From NCBI RefSeq assembly GCF_001540865.1, contig NC_033627.1, positions 3,408,071 to 3,472,070 on the forward strand: a DNA stretch of 64,000 nucleotides, read 5' to 3'. The notes under the pieces are model-generated. The model was not told where the DNA came from, made no database searches, and saw only the letters and a list, made by a program, of their open reading frames with translations. Source of the stretch: Ananas comosus. Its lineage: Eukaryota > Streptophyta > Magnoliopsida > Poales > Bromeliaceae. Positions 10,591 to 24,199 of the stretch are shown one piece after another (the first letter of the stretch is position 1; the number at the start of each line of letters is the position of its first letter). Made by a program: the position numbers and the translations under genes.

Positions 10591-11187
10591 TAGGGATGCA
10601 AACAGGGCGGATCTGGGGGCAGGAGCCCCGCCCCGCCTCCCGCCCCGACTAGCAAAAACCCGCGCCGCCTCCCACCCCGAATCCGTGACGGGTTAAAAAA
10701 TACATCCTATAATCCTCCCGCCTCGTAACCCGCCTCCCGCCGGCGCCCCGAATCCGCCCCGCCAACTAATATTTTTTATAAAATTATAATATTATTAATA
10801 TTTTGTAAAATATAAATTAATAATTTTTAATAATATTATATATATAATTTAATAATATTAATTATAAAAATAAAAAATCTCAATCACAATTCAAAATAAA
10901 ATTCAAAAGTTTCAAATACATTAGAAATGAGAGTACTAAGTTATTTGTATTTTAAACTTTTTTGTAAATACATTATTTTTTAGAAATATTTTTTAAAAAT
11001 ATAAATACTTTTCAGGGCGGATTCGGGGTGGATCAAAATTTCTCTCGTTTTTTGCCCCGAATCCGTCTCGGATCGTAAAATTTATCCCGTTTCCCGCCCC
11101 GAATCTGTTTATTTTCTCCCATTTACTATCCCCGTCGGGACGGATCGGGGCGGAAGCTCCACCAACCCGGATCCGTTTGCATCCCTA
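10591..11187. mobile_element. hAT-like non-autonomous element
   Basis: The 597-bp element has terminal inverted repeats TAGGGATGCAAAC / GTTTGCATCCCTA, flanked by a perfect 8-bp duplication GCTGGTGG (10583-10590 and 11188-11195). Subterminal regions are rich in CCCGCCCCG-type motifs, and the centre is AT-rich without a transposase. Eight-bp target duplications are diagnostic of the hAT superfamily. A decayed relative lies at 36709-36994. Confidence 0.9.
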
Positions 11188-11747
11188 GCTGGTGGCTACG
11201 TGGCAACGGCATCATGGTGCGTATGCAGAGTTCTAATTAAGTCATGCACATTGGTGGAGAGTTGGCATTTGTTGTTCCGTACGGGTTGAGAGAGAAGCCA
11301 TTTTTTTGAAGTTGTTTGTTGCGGCGTTTCCGACCTAATCAAGCTTCGGTTTTTTGAGAGATCTTTTTTGTACTCCGCCTTTTCGACATTAATAAATTAT
11401 TTATTCTGTCTTCGCCCGTGGACGTAGGCCGTTGGCCGAACTACATAATTATCGGTGTACTCTTTCCTTTTCTTTTCGTTTCCTGCATTAAATTATTTTC
11501 TGGATCTATTTTTCGCCGTTCATATTTTAACATATATCTTTTTTAAAGTCTTCAATCTGATGCGTATTAGTTTTAATTTATTTTTAAAAAAATTGCATAG
11601 TTTGTAATACTAAATTTTTAAAAAAAATTAAATTTATAAATCTTTAGATAAAAACAAAACTAACACGTGGCTACGAGTCCCTGATCTGTTGCTACGTGTT
11701 AGTTTTACTTATATCTAAAAAATAATTGGGCATGTTTTAATATTCAA

Positions 11748-12240
11748 GGGGCAATTGCTTATATACTTCTGAAAAGTTTCCGATTTTCCGATTTACCTTT
11801 CTTAGAAGGCTAATATTGAAAATACACTTTCTACGTTCCAACCTATTTCTAATATACCTTTAGAGTTAATTCTGTTATTTCTGTAAAATTACTATTTTAC
11901 CTTTTCAAATATACTCTTCCACCATCACTGACTTTCTTATTTGTCCTTAAAGTTACGGGTACAAAAAATATTTTAATTTTTGGTATTTTCCAATATACCC
12001 CTCTACAGTCACCAACATTTCTTATTTGCCCTTAAGTTACGAGCAAAATTGACATTTTAATTTTTTTTAACTGTGGTAAATATTTAACTCACGTTTAATC
12101 TAAGTTAACTTAACAGAAGATAGCTGTGAGGGTATTTTGCAATAACGGTAGAACATATGAGGAGTATTTTAGAAAGATAAAAAAAATATGAATAAATCAA
12201 ATATTTTCAAACGTATCAGAAATATATAGGCAATTATTCC
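11748..12240. mobile_element. Mutator-like MITE with 9-bp target duplication
   Basis: The 493-bp unit starts GGGGCAATTGCTTATATACT and ends in the approximate inverse (reads GGAATAATTGCCTATATATT on the minus strand). It is flanked by AATATTCAA at 11739-11747 and 12241-12249. It contains internal repeats (TTATTTGTCCTTAAAGTTAC / TTATTTGCCCTTAAGTTACG) but no ORF. Confidence 0.8.
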
Positions 12241-12479
12241 AATATTCAAATATTAAAATAAAATAAAATCTTAGATAAGATGATTATAACTTTTGGATGT
12301 AATCAAAACTAGCACGTGACAATCAAAACTAGCACGTGAAAATGAATCAAAAATCCTTAATAAGGCTTTGTTGGGGAGCTTCCCACTTAATAAGTTATTT
12401 TCGCCATGCAGCATGGCTTTTTCCACCACAGCTCACATCCTGGGTGGAACTACCATTCCTCTCTCCATTTCCGCAACTT

Positions 12480-13889
12480 AATTAGTAATTAATCTTACAA
12501 AATATTACTGCTTACTACATTATATAACAACTTATTCACTAATTAATTAATAACTTAACTTATTAAATTAATAAACATTTAATTAACTATTTAAAAATTA
12601 TTTTTGTTCATATTCAAGTAGCTAATTAATAATTAATTATATTATATTATGTGCTTATTTATTTAGTTATATTTGTATTAATCAAATAATTATTATTTGA
12701 CTAATTTAATTAATTTATTAACTAATTATCTATTAATTAAAAATTTAATAATTAACATATTAATTTATTTTATATTAAATTTACTAATTAATGTGTTTTC
12801 TCCTTATTATCTTGTACAATACATTCATAATAATTAAATTTATTTATTTATTAAATTATTTATTTTATTCAAAATTTAATTTTATTATTTAGGTAAAAAA
12901 ATTAATTTTAAAATTTAAATTAATGTTATTTATTCCTATTATTCTAGTTGAACCATTCAAACGTTATTTTTCTTATTTTGCGAATAACCTAATTCTCATC
13001 CAAACACTATATTAGTATAATTCTTTACTTATTCCAGAAGTTATAACTATGTCAGAAACAAGCAAGAGCAGTTTAACTTAATCATTCAAAAATTTATCTA
13101 AAAATTTAACTATGTCAGAAATAAAAATATATAAAAATTTATCTAAACTATGAAGCATGTTGTATCGATAACCAAATCATTCAAAAATTTAATGTTACCA
13201 TTCAACTTATCAATTTGCTTGATTTTAAATTAGTCAACGATAATTTAAATTTCATAGCATCATTTATCTTTACAGATTTAACTAATATATTTTATATAAT
13301 CCTCACAGCTATAAATTTATTGAAATATTTAAAAATTGGTTAGTAAAATTAAATTTTTGAAAGATTGGATAGTAAATTTAAAACCATCCATAATTTATAC
13401 AAGTAGTATACGTTTTCACCTTATATCTATATTTTTTATGTTAGATTTGAATACAGATGTGTATTTGGTCCGTCGAGGGGTTAACTTCAATTAACCCCTC
13501 TGGTTTAGTGCACTTTTGTTTTCACCACCTTATGATTAAAACAAATTAACAAGATAGCAAAGTGGTTTTTTAAAAAAAACCAGGGATAGCAAAATTCAAA
13601 ACAAAGAATGGCAAAATACAACATTATACCACCCAGTGATTTGACAAAATTTCACTTTACTATCATGTTTGACAGTAGAACCCTACAGTAGAAAAAAAAT
13701 AAAATGATAAAATAACTAAATGCAATTTTTTGAATTATAGTGTGATTTAAGTAAAAATATACTAAACCATAGGGAGGGGAGGTACTAACATGAAATAAAA
13801 GTAAAATAAAAAAAAAAAAAACTCACTCAAAACTTTTCTGATCAACTAATGGCAAACTAAGACCTGGTTGGATATCGTTTTTTTTTTTT

Positions 13890-13925
<36 letters not shown>

Positions 13926-14150
13926 TAGAAGTGAACAATAAATTACTTACAATCCTTTCATCCAAAATATTTATTTGATAATAAAAAATAAAAAATTGGA
14001 AGTAACTAATGTTTGCTTCAAATAATTTTTTAATCAAGTTGTATTGCTTAAACTATAACAATAAAAGAAACGTCTTTCCTCCAACGCAACAAATTATACA
14101 AAATTAGCATTTAAAATATATAAAAAAAATAACACAATGATACCAAACGA
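12480..14150. other. Very AT-rich gene-free stretch
   Basis: Dominated by TTAATTAAT-type low-complexity DNA (12480-13000) and a (TA)n tract at about 13893-13921. About 13470-13790 resembles a decayed inverted-repeat element (TTAACCCCTCTGGTTTAGTG ... ACTAAACCATAGGGAGGGG). No gene, RNA or promoter recognised. Confidence 0.6.
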
Positions 14151-14694
14151 AGCCTAAATATGCGCTAAAACATTTTGCTTTTCTTTTTTGCATTGGCGAG
14201 GGGGATTAGGGAGGCAAATTGCAAGTTTACCCTTCAAAAGAAAGGTATCAATCATTGCCCACTTCGCGCACATCAGTGCAAAAGCAGATTTGTACAAACT
14301 TAGTGAAACAATAACATCTAAGGTGCAAAATCCCTGCAGATCGCATGTGCGCAGGAATTCGATGCACAAACCAGTAATGATTTTGCCTTCAACAGTAAGT
14401 ACAAAAGAAGTGCAGACCATTTTGTAGAGATTTAGTAAACAATAACATCTAGGGATTGCAAACCTGGAATGGGATTGATCAAAGCCGCTGGATTAGTTGA
14501 TGATAACAATTTTTGCTTAAATCACCAGCAGTCGAGAGATCGACCCCGCCTTTAGAGGGGCAGATATATCACTGTGTACGCAAAAAATTCCTGCACATCC
14601 AGTCTATGAGAAATCCGCGATCTGACATAAAACATAGAGTGAGAGAGAGTAGGGATTCATAGAACAGAAGAAGACACCCATCTATATAAGTTGG

Positions 14695-17600
14695 TCAAGC
14701 TCTAAAGGTCGGAGCCTTTCCTGCCTTTGCACTACTTTCAAATCCAGGAACAGTTAGCAAGTTTCCCTTTTCGGACATGTAAAAGTAATTGTAGTTGATT
14801 CTAGTAACCAAATCAGCGAGATGAGGAAAATGGCCTACGTTGAGCTTGAATGAAAGGATCTGCAAAGCAATGAGAAGACACGGTCAGCTCAAACAATTTA
14901 ACACAACTACTACTGTTCAAAGTTCTCAAGTTATCATAAGTCTTTACTTCTTTTTATTTTTTTTCTTTTCACTTCTCAGAATTGGAGGGGGGAAAAAAAG
15001 AATAAAAAAACTACCCTTAAAAGGAAAGCAACACAATCATCAAACTGCTTCTCGATCCGTTCTATTTCCATCTCACATCTAGCCTTAACTGAAGTAGCTG
15101 CACCACCACTGCTCAGTGTTTGCTGTATGGAATAAAACTCGAGTCCTAACCCGAGAATGGTCTTAAGTCGACTCGCAATAAGAGCCCACTGCGTGAAGGG
15201 AAAATATGGGGCATTTTTACCATCAAATTTTATTACATAAATAAGGAAAAAATAGGTAAGCCGAAGAGAACTCGAACCAGCTTATCAGGAGACACAAAAC
15301 ACTGCCGCTGAATGGATAGGAGGTACGCCTCGTGTACTTCAATGACCTCATCAAGGGAACGGGCTGCAGCCATGCCGCTACAGAGTTCATTCCATGCACT
15401 GTGAAATACCTAATTTACCCACTTAAGATTTGGTTATTCAGTCATAATTGCTCTCAAGAAAATGGAGCACCTAGTTGATTGTGCTTGCATACCCGATCCA
15501 TCACATATTGATGAAATGCATCAACAAAATGAAGGAGCTTCTGCGCCAATAACAAGTGATGCTTGTAATTCTGTGCTGTGTTGCCCTTACCCTGCAAAAG
15601 GAAAGGTTTGATGTCGCAGGTCCTAACAACTGGAGAGCTTTCTTATTTTAACATATCGAAACAGGAAATAATAAAGAACAATGGCAAAAATAGTCAAATG
15701 CATGTGCACCTTCCACATCCATTTACGTGCTTTGTCAAGGACAAATTTTGCACGCTTGACCTTTAATAAGAAGCCCATGACCTACATCCGGCAAAAGAGT
15801 AACAAACAATGACATATAGTCAAAAGAGAAGAAATCAAAAACCTAATTGAAGTTATACCTGATTATACTTCTTAAGTGCCTCCATATTCACAATTAGGTC
15901 AAGGGGCCAAGAAACCTACCAACAAAAAGGTACGCGCAACAATTAAGAGAAAAAAAATAATAACAACAAGAAACACATTAATAGATAGAACCCATCTTGT
16001 GATTGAGTGCATGCCTTGTAACTGAACTTTAGCATGTCAAGAGCATCAACGCCCAAAAATTGATTCCGAAGTTTTCGGGGAGTCGACATGTTTTCCTCAT
16101 CATCAGATGCATTACTTATTGTAACTGAAACAACCAAAGAATCAGGGGCACTCAGAAGTGTCCTATCGGCCGAATTTCTTACGGATTCCTGTGCAGGTAT
16201 TGAATACCATAAGCATATTTTTTAGAATGAGCAGACATAAGCAATATGCAAGTTTTGATAGTGCCACACCTGTAGTATAGTGTTCAACTCAAAATCATCA
16301 TCCCAGGAATCTCCCTTGTCAAGTCTGTTAAAAATGACTGTCCAAAACTGCTGCAGAAGGTCACCTGAATATATATAAATTATCAGTCAAGTCTACAACT
16401 ATATAAAATTAAAAAAATGGCGAAACTCAATATTTCAGAATACCTGAGCCTAGCAAAAAAATAGCCCGTAAGACAAAGAGTTCATCCATTAATCTCCAAC
16501 CATCCATCAGCTTTGAGAGAATGTGTTTACCTATGTGATCCACCTAAGGGGTAAAAGTAGTAGAGCCCTTAGCAGCAGTATATTACCTAATTTTCTTACA
16601 GAAATTGGAACACTATGATTTTTACCACTGCAAACTTATCTATGTTAGTATCAACTCCTGGAAAACAATATGAATTTCCGTATATGCCATTCAAAAATCA
16701 AAATTTCTAATATCCCTACTAGTTACCAAAAAATGTCCCAATGTTAATACCTGTTTCTAATACAAGACCATCTTCCCGGAAGAAATAAAGGTATATTTGA
16801 AAACTGTGAAGGAAGTTGTTTTACAAGGGTATGACCGTAAATTGATGATTTTGCATGAATATATACAAATGAGAGCCCCAAAAAAAGGGCCAAGCTAACC
16901 ACCTGTTTTCTTATATACAAAGAAAGGCACTCCTGTATGATAACCGCAGGCTCCGGTGGATCCTTCAGTTTAATACTCTGGATAAAGTTAAGAACTTTTG
17001 AAGCTAGCGTGCTATCTTTCTGCGAAGGTAGAATCTCCGATAAAGTAATATCTTCCTGTTTCAAAAATAAGAATGCAACACTGTCAGAAAAACATATAGA
17101 GAACATACAAAAACTAAAAGTTTGATGTTACCTGGAAAGAAGGAAGAAGTGTTGGAAAAGCAAAGAGCGTTTCCAAAGTTCTTCTATCATCATCTAATCG
17201 AAGGTGTTGCAGTTCATCGAACTGAAAACCAAAAGTATAGTCAGTTCCGTCAAGTCTGGGAAGTATTGCTTTACATTGTGAACTATCATTCATAGTTGCA
17301 TCAGAATATTTGAAACCAAAAATTGCCTCTCGCAAATTCTCATCATTCAAGGGAGGGAGATGGAAACTCCTAGATAAATTAAGTCCATCCCATGAGGCAA
17401 AGTTCCTCTGTAGCAAATCTCTGCACACAGTAATGACTGGATTTCCTGGGAAGAAGGAAGAATCAGAAAGTTCTGTTCTTTCCTCAATTTTGTTCCTTTC
17501 AGTAGAAGAATCTGAATCCCTTGCCATAGATTGAAAAGCGACCTTTTCATTAATGCCTACATGTCTCCTACCTTGCATTGCATCCACCAGGAATTGCAAC

Positions 17601-20600
17601 CAATTCTTATCATAATTGAGTGACTTCTTTATGTTCTCATTGATTCCCTTTTCAACATACTGATTATTCATGAGAGCATTGCTCATTAGATTGATATCAG
17701 TCGGGAACATTTTGAAGTACTCATAAATATGATCTCCATCATCTAGTAAGCCAGCCAAGGATACCAAGAAAACCTCAGGCAAAGTCAACACTCCCATAAT
17801 GCGGGCATCATTGCTGATTTGAACATCAAAAAAAGATTCTTCACCAGAATCATCACTCCCGGTATTTCCATCTACAAATTCCAGGGAGCTTAAAACTTCT
17901 GGTCTATGCCCCATTTTATTTTGATTATCAGGAAATTGACATCTTTCAGAGTCAGATGGAATTGCACACTCATCTTGAACATGTTGAACAAGCTGCAGTG
18001 ATTTCCCAGCAGATACAATGGCCTTAGCAATGTCGTTTAAAAAAATGGGGCAGATAGCAATATCCATATCATCTTGATTACTTGTTTCTATCTTCATATT
18101 AGATTCGATACCAGTACGAATCAGAGAACCACCACTAGATGTCAAGTTTTCTAACCTACTTGTTCTCAAAAGATAACTCGTCTCCCAAAATGCTGGTTGA
18201 TCAATGGAGACTGCAACATTCTTATAAAAGAACATCTGCAAAAGTAAAGAACACTTAAAAAGAAGCCAAATGAAACCAGGGGAGAACATAGTTTTTCAAA
18301 GGTAGAGAAAGTTTGAGAATTAGTTCAAGTTGATGGCAAGGTTCCAAGGAAAAGAAAAAAGAAGACATAAAAAACATAAGCTAACAGCCTAAGCAGTCCA
18401 ACTTGGTTGATTATTTAAATCAATGTTTACAAGAAAGCAATATAGGACAAGGTAATCAGATCTAATGAGGAATGCTCACTGCCTCAAGCTGTAGGGTGTA
18501 AGACTCGTCGATATTCTTGAAATGTATAGAGGTGCAAGAGATACCGGTAGCAACACAAAGGTAAAATGTATTTGTACATTAAGAATAAACTTTATAAGAA
18601 TTCAAGAATGCCTGCACTAAGTCGTGTATACACTTATAGGCGGCTGGTTACAATATATATTATATTAAATCACTATTTCATAAGTTAGTCTCATTACCAA
18701 AATATTATGCAAGAATAAAGAATACGTTTTGTCAAACTTTCTACATAAATTATCAAGACCAATGTCAAGAACTCCATCGGAAGCTTCAACTGGTTTAGTC
18801 GATTTCTACGCAATGCATGTACCATCACCTCGTAGATCTCAAGGCTGAGCCACAAGGAACTGTGTGAAACCCTAACTTAGGAGTCTGAAGCAAAATAAGC
18901 ATCCAAATGTTTTTCGAAACCATAATCCAGATACAAGGAGCCATCAGAAACATGTCGTTACTGTTATAACTTATGAACCACCATCAACAAAATGCATTTT
19001 CAATACCTCTTCGCAGGGATCATCAAGAATGCCATCATAAAGCCAGGAATCAAGCCCATGCAGATAAGGCAGCAAACTTCCTGTAAATATTGCTAGCAGC
19101 ATATGGTAGGAATCTCCTAAAATTTTACAGATAAATTAGATTACTTTACATAGACCGGTAAAAAGGGTAAATACAAAAAAATAGATTATCAACTTTTTCC
19201 GCAACCTCGCCACCTTGTACAAGACAGTCTTCATTCAACTTCTTGAAAAGATGGTTAAGAATATAAACTGCAATCTCACTAGATGAGACAGTATTTCCCG
19301 AGTCAATAAAAACATTTGGAACAGCTCCAGTCCTAAGCTCCCAGAGAAGCTCTGCTCCAGCACAGAGACTGCAAAAAGTAGATGTGTGCTGCTTAAATAC
19401 TGAAAATAAAGGCATAAATTTCGATGAAATACACAAGGTTATGAAGCACATTCTTTATAACTCTTCCTTTTTTTGGTTACTACGTGTATGAATGCATATA
19501 TTTGCACCATACACGATCAATAGATAATTAAACATGAGTGTAGTAATACTAAAATTTGAAACAAATCCTGTAAAAAACGTAATGGGAGGTACCAAGACTA
19601 GTTCTAGGTTTAATAGGGAGTTTCCTTAACTGATGAAAAGTCAACAATTAATCAATCTGAAATTTCATATGAATCAAGGAGACCAATTGAGAGCTAAATT
19701 TTAGTCAAGAATAACTAATTTGTTTAGCTAAAACATAGCATACCAAAAAAACATGACTCTTACATTCAAACAATGCAAAAAAAAAAACAGACAAACAAAG
19801 GATTGTGTAATCCAATATATTAGAAGAAAATGACAAAAGGCTATTCCAAAGCATTGTGACTGATCTCTCCAGGTTGAGAACAATAGTAGTCAAAATTAAT
19901 GACTACACTGTTATTAACACCATCATTATACAATAAATTCAACGAAAATGGTACCTACTTAATACTTATATGCCAAAGATGTAAAGAAGACATAGGCACT
20001 GCTATGAAATGAAAAGATTCGACCTTGATAAAGAATTGGTTAATCCAAGAAGTGTCATAGTCTTTCTGTTGTCCGTATCTGAAGTAAGCAACTGTTCTTC
20101 CTCCTTTAGAGCAACTTCTCGAAGTCTCTGTCCATCACAATAAGAACAATTAGACTGCAAAAAGCACAATAGAGGACTTGTACAGGGACCCCATGAAGCA
20201 GTGCATACCTTAAGCCATGAGTAGACAGAATTTGCAAATGCACTTAGTGTGGGAGTCCTTTTACCAGATGATCCAACCTTTGTAACAAAAATCTCCACTC
20301 TCTTCAAGCAGGTTCCGGCAAACAAGAATATGTTTAGTATGCCTTTCAGACTAGTCTGGGACAAGTGACTAGCATATATTCCATCTTTGACAAGAAAGCC
20401 TTGTTTAGCCTCATCCCAGTAAAATAAATCACTACAGAACCCTTGGAGCATTTGTAGCACAGCACGAACCTGTATGTGACAGAAATACTAAACGATATTC
20501 TTTGCAACATATTACAATTCTTAGAGGGGGTTCTGCAATGGGTATATAAACTGACAAAGTTACCAATTCATGTTCGTCAATTCTAAAGCTGGAGATTGGT

Positions 20601-20687
20601 GCTGCATGATGAAGGCCCTTTGTAATGCTAAAGTGGAGCTTAGTGATAAAACTATCAGAATCCTCAACTTTTGCTAAACCTGTTTGA

Positions 20688-20733
<46 letters not shown>

Positions 20734-21374
20734 AGAATTAAAAGTGTGTCACAAACAATAGTTTCAATAATATCTCGTACACAATGTTATTAGTACATTA
20801 GACAAGTTATTATAGGGCAATTCTGCAATCAAGTCTAAGAGAAAAAAAGGCATGGATATAGAAAAGACAGAAAAAACAAATCTGAGAACGAAACACCAAA
20901 TTAAGCCAACTCCATCTCAAGCTAGGAAATAATCAATGGCCCGTAGTTAAAAACCAATCAAGTGGTATAACATCTCATAGAATTCACCAGGAAAAATTGT
21001 CAATGCTATAGTGCTTCAACTAAATGAAGCCTCAAGTTGCCTGCGGAAAACAGGCTGATTTTAACATATAATACTCTCCAAAAATTGCTGTTAAGTATGC
21101 TACTAAACAAGAAAATATCAAGAAATAGTTCTGAAGTAACAAATCTAATCCTGATCCGAAATTCAAAAAAATAAAGAATATAAAAGGTGGCCATACCACA
21201 GTCATCATCATTAGTAACAGCAGTCCGTTGAGGAAGGGAGGTGGACTGTTTTCCGTTTTCAACTTGTTTATAAAATCGCCAATCTGGTAGAGAATCAAAT
21301 GAGTAGCTCGACATCCCCTCTAGAGATGAAGGCCTATTGCCTAACCCATAATTAGCGACTACAGTACCAGCCAT
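14695..21374 (-). CDS. Gamma-tubulin complex component 5-like protein
   Basis: Member of the Spc97/Spc98 (GCP) family, which builds the gamma-tubulin ring complex that nucleates microtubules; plant GCP5 is similar in overall sequence. My model has 17 coding exons and 1082 aa: 21374-21197, 20679-20564, 20469-20209, 20127-20024, 19368-19214, 19116-19007, 18235-17132, 17055-16903, 16543-16444, 16364-16270, 16188-16015, 15915-15859, 15781-15710, 15591-15493, 15409-15278, 15188-15015, 14859-14695. All phases join. The N-terminal GRIP region covers roughly residues 90-310. A variable, acidic/serine-rich stretch comes from the 1.1-kb exon (309-676), and the C-terminal gamma-tubulin-binding region (about 680-1050) includes FWTVIFNRLD, KFSYKVSWPLDLI and HEAYLLSIQRQCF. 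One intron (15916-16014) starts with GC instead of GT. A noncoding leader exon upstream is likely (acceptor near 21433). The 1082-aa length is slightly above the roughly 1000 aa I expect. Start and microexon borders are the least certain parts. Confidence 0.93.
20692..20730. repeat. (GA)n microsatellite in a GCP5 intron
   Basis: About nineteen GA units lie just upstream (in transcript sense) of the acceptor of coding exon 2. In the transcript this is a (CT)n tract and may act as an extended polypyrimidine tract. Confidence 0.85.
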
Positions 21375-22201
21375 TGCCCAATCCCGAATAAAAAATGCAC
21401 CTATACTATCAAATATCTGCCGTATACTTCACCTGCAAAGAAAGATTCAAGATAATTGGATAAAAGAAAAGGAGAATACAAGAATTTTCTTGCACCATGC
21501 AGCTGCCTTTTTAAAAAAAAAAAACAAAAGATGCCATTTTTTTTTTTCTGCAAGCTTGAAACATTGTGCAAGATCAGATGCATCTGGTCAAGCTTCAACC
21601 ACTACTTAACGAAAAACATCATCACGATGCTAAAAGGAGGATCGGTATTAATACAGGTACATGCATTAAAAATATTCTGAATAAAATTATATTTATGTCT
21701 CGTCTACAAATCACGAAGGGTTATCCGTAAACTGCATAAGCGTTTCCCTTCAAACTAATCTTTCAGAACAAATAGAAAGATATAAACAAGGGAAAAATTG
21801 GAGCACAAAACCCTTCAAACTATCCTCCCACTTTGATCAAGATCCATTAATCTCCGTTGTTTGTTCCTCGAAATTCATGTACATGCCTTCTTCTTCACCA
21901 AATGCATCATTCTTATAGATATACGCCACGACATTACGAGATTCATAGATTCATAATCAAAAGAAGCATAATTAAAGAACAAAGGAATCAATATGCGTTC
22001 AAACCTTAATTTTTCATGCTCCAGATCTAGCTCCGGTGCCGTACATATGCCGCGCCCTTCTTTTTCCCAAAATTCTCCTCGCACCCTTCAAATCCCCATC
22101 TCACTCGAACAAATCCACGAAGAACCCGAATCCCCTCAAACCCCCTTCACCCCCACAAAGCCCCTTTATCGCTCGTCTCCCTCCTCGGCATGCGATCGCG
22201 G

Positions 22202-22204
<3 letters not shown>

Positions 22205-22236
<32 letters not shown>
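22205..22236. repeat. (GA)n tract in the GCP5 leader or promoter
   Basis: About fifteen GA units (CT on the gene's sense strand) lie about 0.83 kb upstream of the GCP5 start codon, near the probable transcription start. (CT)n tracts of this kind recur at four other gene leaders in the window. Confidence 0.7.
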
Positions 22237-22238
<2 letters not shown>

Positions 22239-22254
22239 TGATTGGTGGAACTAG

Positions 22255-22930
22255 GGTTTTGATGTGTCGGGGGAGGAGGGTGACTCAACGGTTCGAGAAC
22301 TTAAAATTTGAAATAAAACCGCAACGGTTCACCACCGGTCACCTCACTCGGGTGCCGTCACCTTTTAATTTGAAACCGACTCAGCTGGACCGGCCACTCG
22401 ACCGGTGCCGGTTCAAACCGATTAGCTCCCGGTTCAAGTACTGCTTCACCAAAAGCGAAGAGGATGAAGTGGTTTTTCACCCATAATAGTTGTTTGATTC
22501 ACCCTAACTTTACCTTCGATCGAAACCGAAGCTCCCCCAAATATCATAATTGAGACTTCGGCCCAGTCCACTCTAAACCGAAATCAATTGTAAAAAAATA
22601 ANTCGAGCTCGGCTCGAATTAATTTCAAGCCGAGCTTGAGCCTAGATTTAGGCTCGAAATTAATTTCAAGCCGAATTTGAGCTGACATAAGCTCGCTCGA
22701 GCTCGGCTCGTTTCCACCCCTACTCAACGGTTCGAGAACTTAAAATTTGATGTGTCGGGGGAGGAGGGTGACTCACTCGGGTGCCGTTACCTTTTAATTT
22801 GAAACCGACTCAGCTGGACCGGCCACTCGACCGGTGCCGGTTCAAACCGATTAGCTCCCGGTTCAAGTACTGCTTCACCAAAGTCGAAGAGGATGAAGAG
22901 GTTTTTCACACATAAATGGTCGCCATCCAT
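22255..22930. repeat. Duplicated GCP5-upstream segment split by a (GCTCGA)-rich insert and an N
   Basis: Sequence from GTGTCGGGGGAGGAGGGTGA to TACTGCTTCACCAAA...GAAGAGGATGAAG occurs at 22263-22475 and again, slightly shortened and rearranged, at 22722-22900. Between them are the single N at 22602 and a 120-bp block of alternating GAGCTCGGCTCG and TTTCAAGCCGA motifs. Either a real segmental duplication or two contig ends joined without merging. Confidence 0.75.
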
Positions 22931-22999
22931 GTTTGGTTCACGGTAACTTTACTTTCGATTGAAACTGAAGCTCCCTGGAATATCGTAATTGACTTCGGC

Positions 23000-24190
23000 C
23001 GGACCCATCCCATTTAATCATAAAAAATAAAATAAATTAATAAAATATTAACTTATTTATCATATTTTTAGTTTTTACGTTATTTATTTTTTGCCAAATA
23101 AATAACAGAACTAGAAAGTAATTTTCATCCGAACTCTAGTATGTTGATCTAAATTTTACTTTGGGTGGAACAAACAGGGCCCCTAATCAAGTCGCACCAC
23201 ACAGTATATATTCCAAATTAAATTTTTTTACACCGCGTGAGAACATAAATAATTTAGTCAGAAACAATATAGTAATTAACGTTGAAATAATATTTTTAAA
23301 AAATTATCCTTGTATATTTATGCATAATAGAAATATTTGGTCAAATATTGTTATTTCTATATAGAATAACTGTGAAAGAAATACTCTTTATCTCATGTCA
23401 ATGGCTCAAATCTCAAGTGGATATTAAAACGAGGAGGTAATTGGATGTCAGATAAATGTAATGAAACAAAGGAGACCAGAGGTTAATTTTACTGGGAGAA
23501 TTGTTAAGATAATTTATTTAATCTCTCTACAAGAGTATGAAGTTTTAGAAGATCTGTGTGAATTTAACCTTTTAGAATTGTTGTTTGGTAGTTCATAAAA
23601 CTACAACTAGGTTCTGAATGTTTCAACTAATTACTCGCCAAAAATGTAATATAAACGAACAATTTCCTTATATTTCAACACAGATTTTTTATTTTTGAAT
23701 TGTCAAATGCCTTACTTCTACTTTGCAGTAAGGTAATTGGAAAATTCAAGTCATTAACCATTTCCAATATTTGTTTTTGACGATTTCGCAGTTTTAATTT
23801 ACAAGTTAGAAGTAATGGAAAAGGATGTCACCCCATCTAGGCAGAAATTTACCCTTAAATGTTTCTAATGAATCTCCTGCAATGAGAATCCTTAGATTTC
23901 TTCAATTTAGGGAGAAAAAAGGAAAGAAAAAAAAAACTTTTGAAAGGTTCAAACAACTTAATCATGGAACAGATTCAACCATGTAGTTAAGTTAGGCCTT
24001 CGGCTCTCCAAATAAAAAGTTTAGAACATGTACTGCGGCAGAAAGTTAAAATGAGCTTTTGCATTCCAAAAATGAAAGCTATAGTTTGAACTTTCTGTCT
24101 CCGGCACAATGAAAGGCTATAGAGAAGATATTAATGAAAACACTACTGATATTTCCTTGAATAGCTTATTAGATAGAAAGTTTAGCAGGC
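23000..24190. other. Gene-free stretch downstream of the BEL1-like gene
   Basis: No coding region, RNA gene or clear transposon seen. AT-rich unique-looking sequence that probably includes part of the BEL1-like 3' region. Confidence 0.5.
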
Positions 24191-24199
24191 CCTCCCTCA

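Noticed and set aside
14154..14427. Overlapping 79-88-aa frames on both strands downstream of GCP5
   Set aside because: Opposite-strand shadows of one another in the GCP5 3' flank, with no homology to any family I know and no codon signal.
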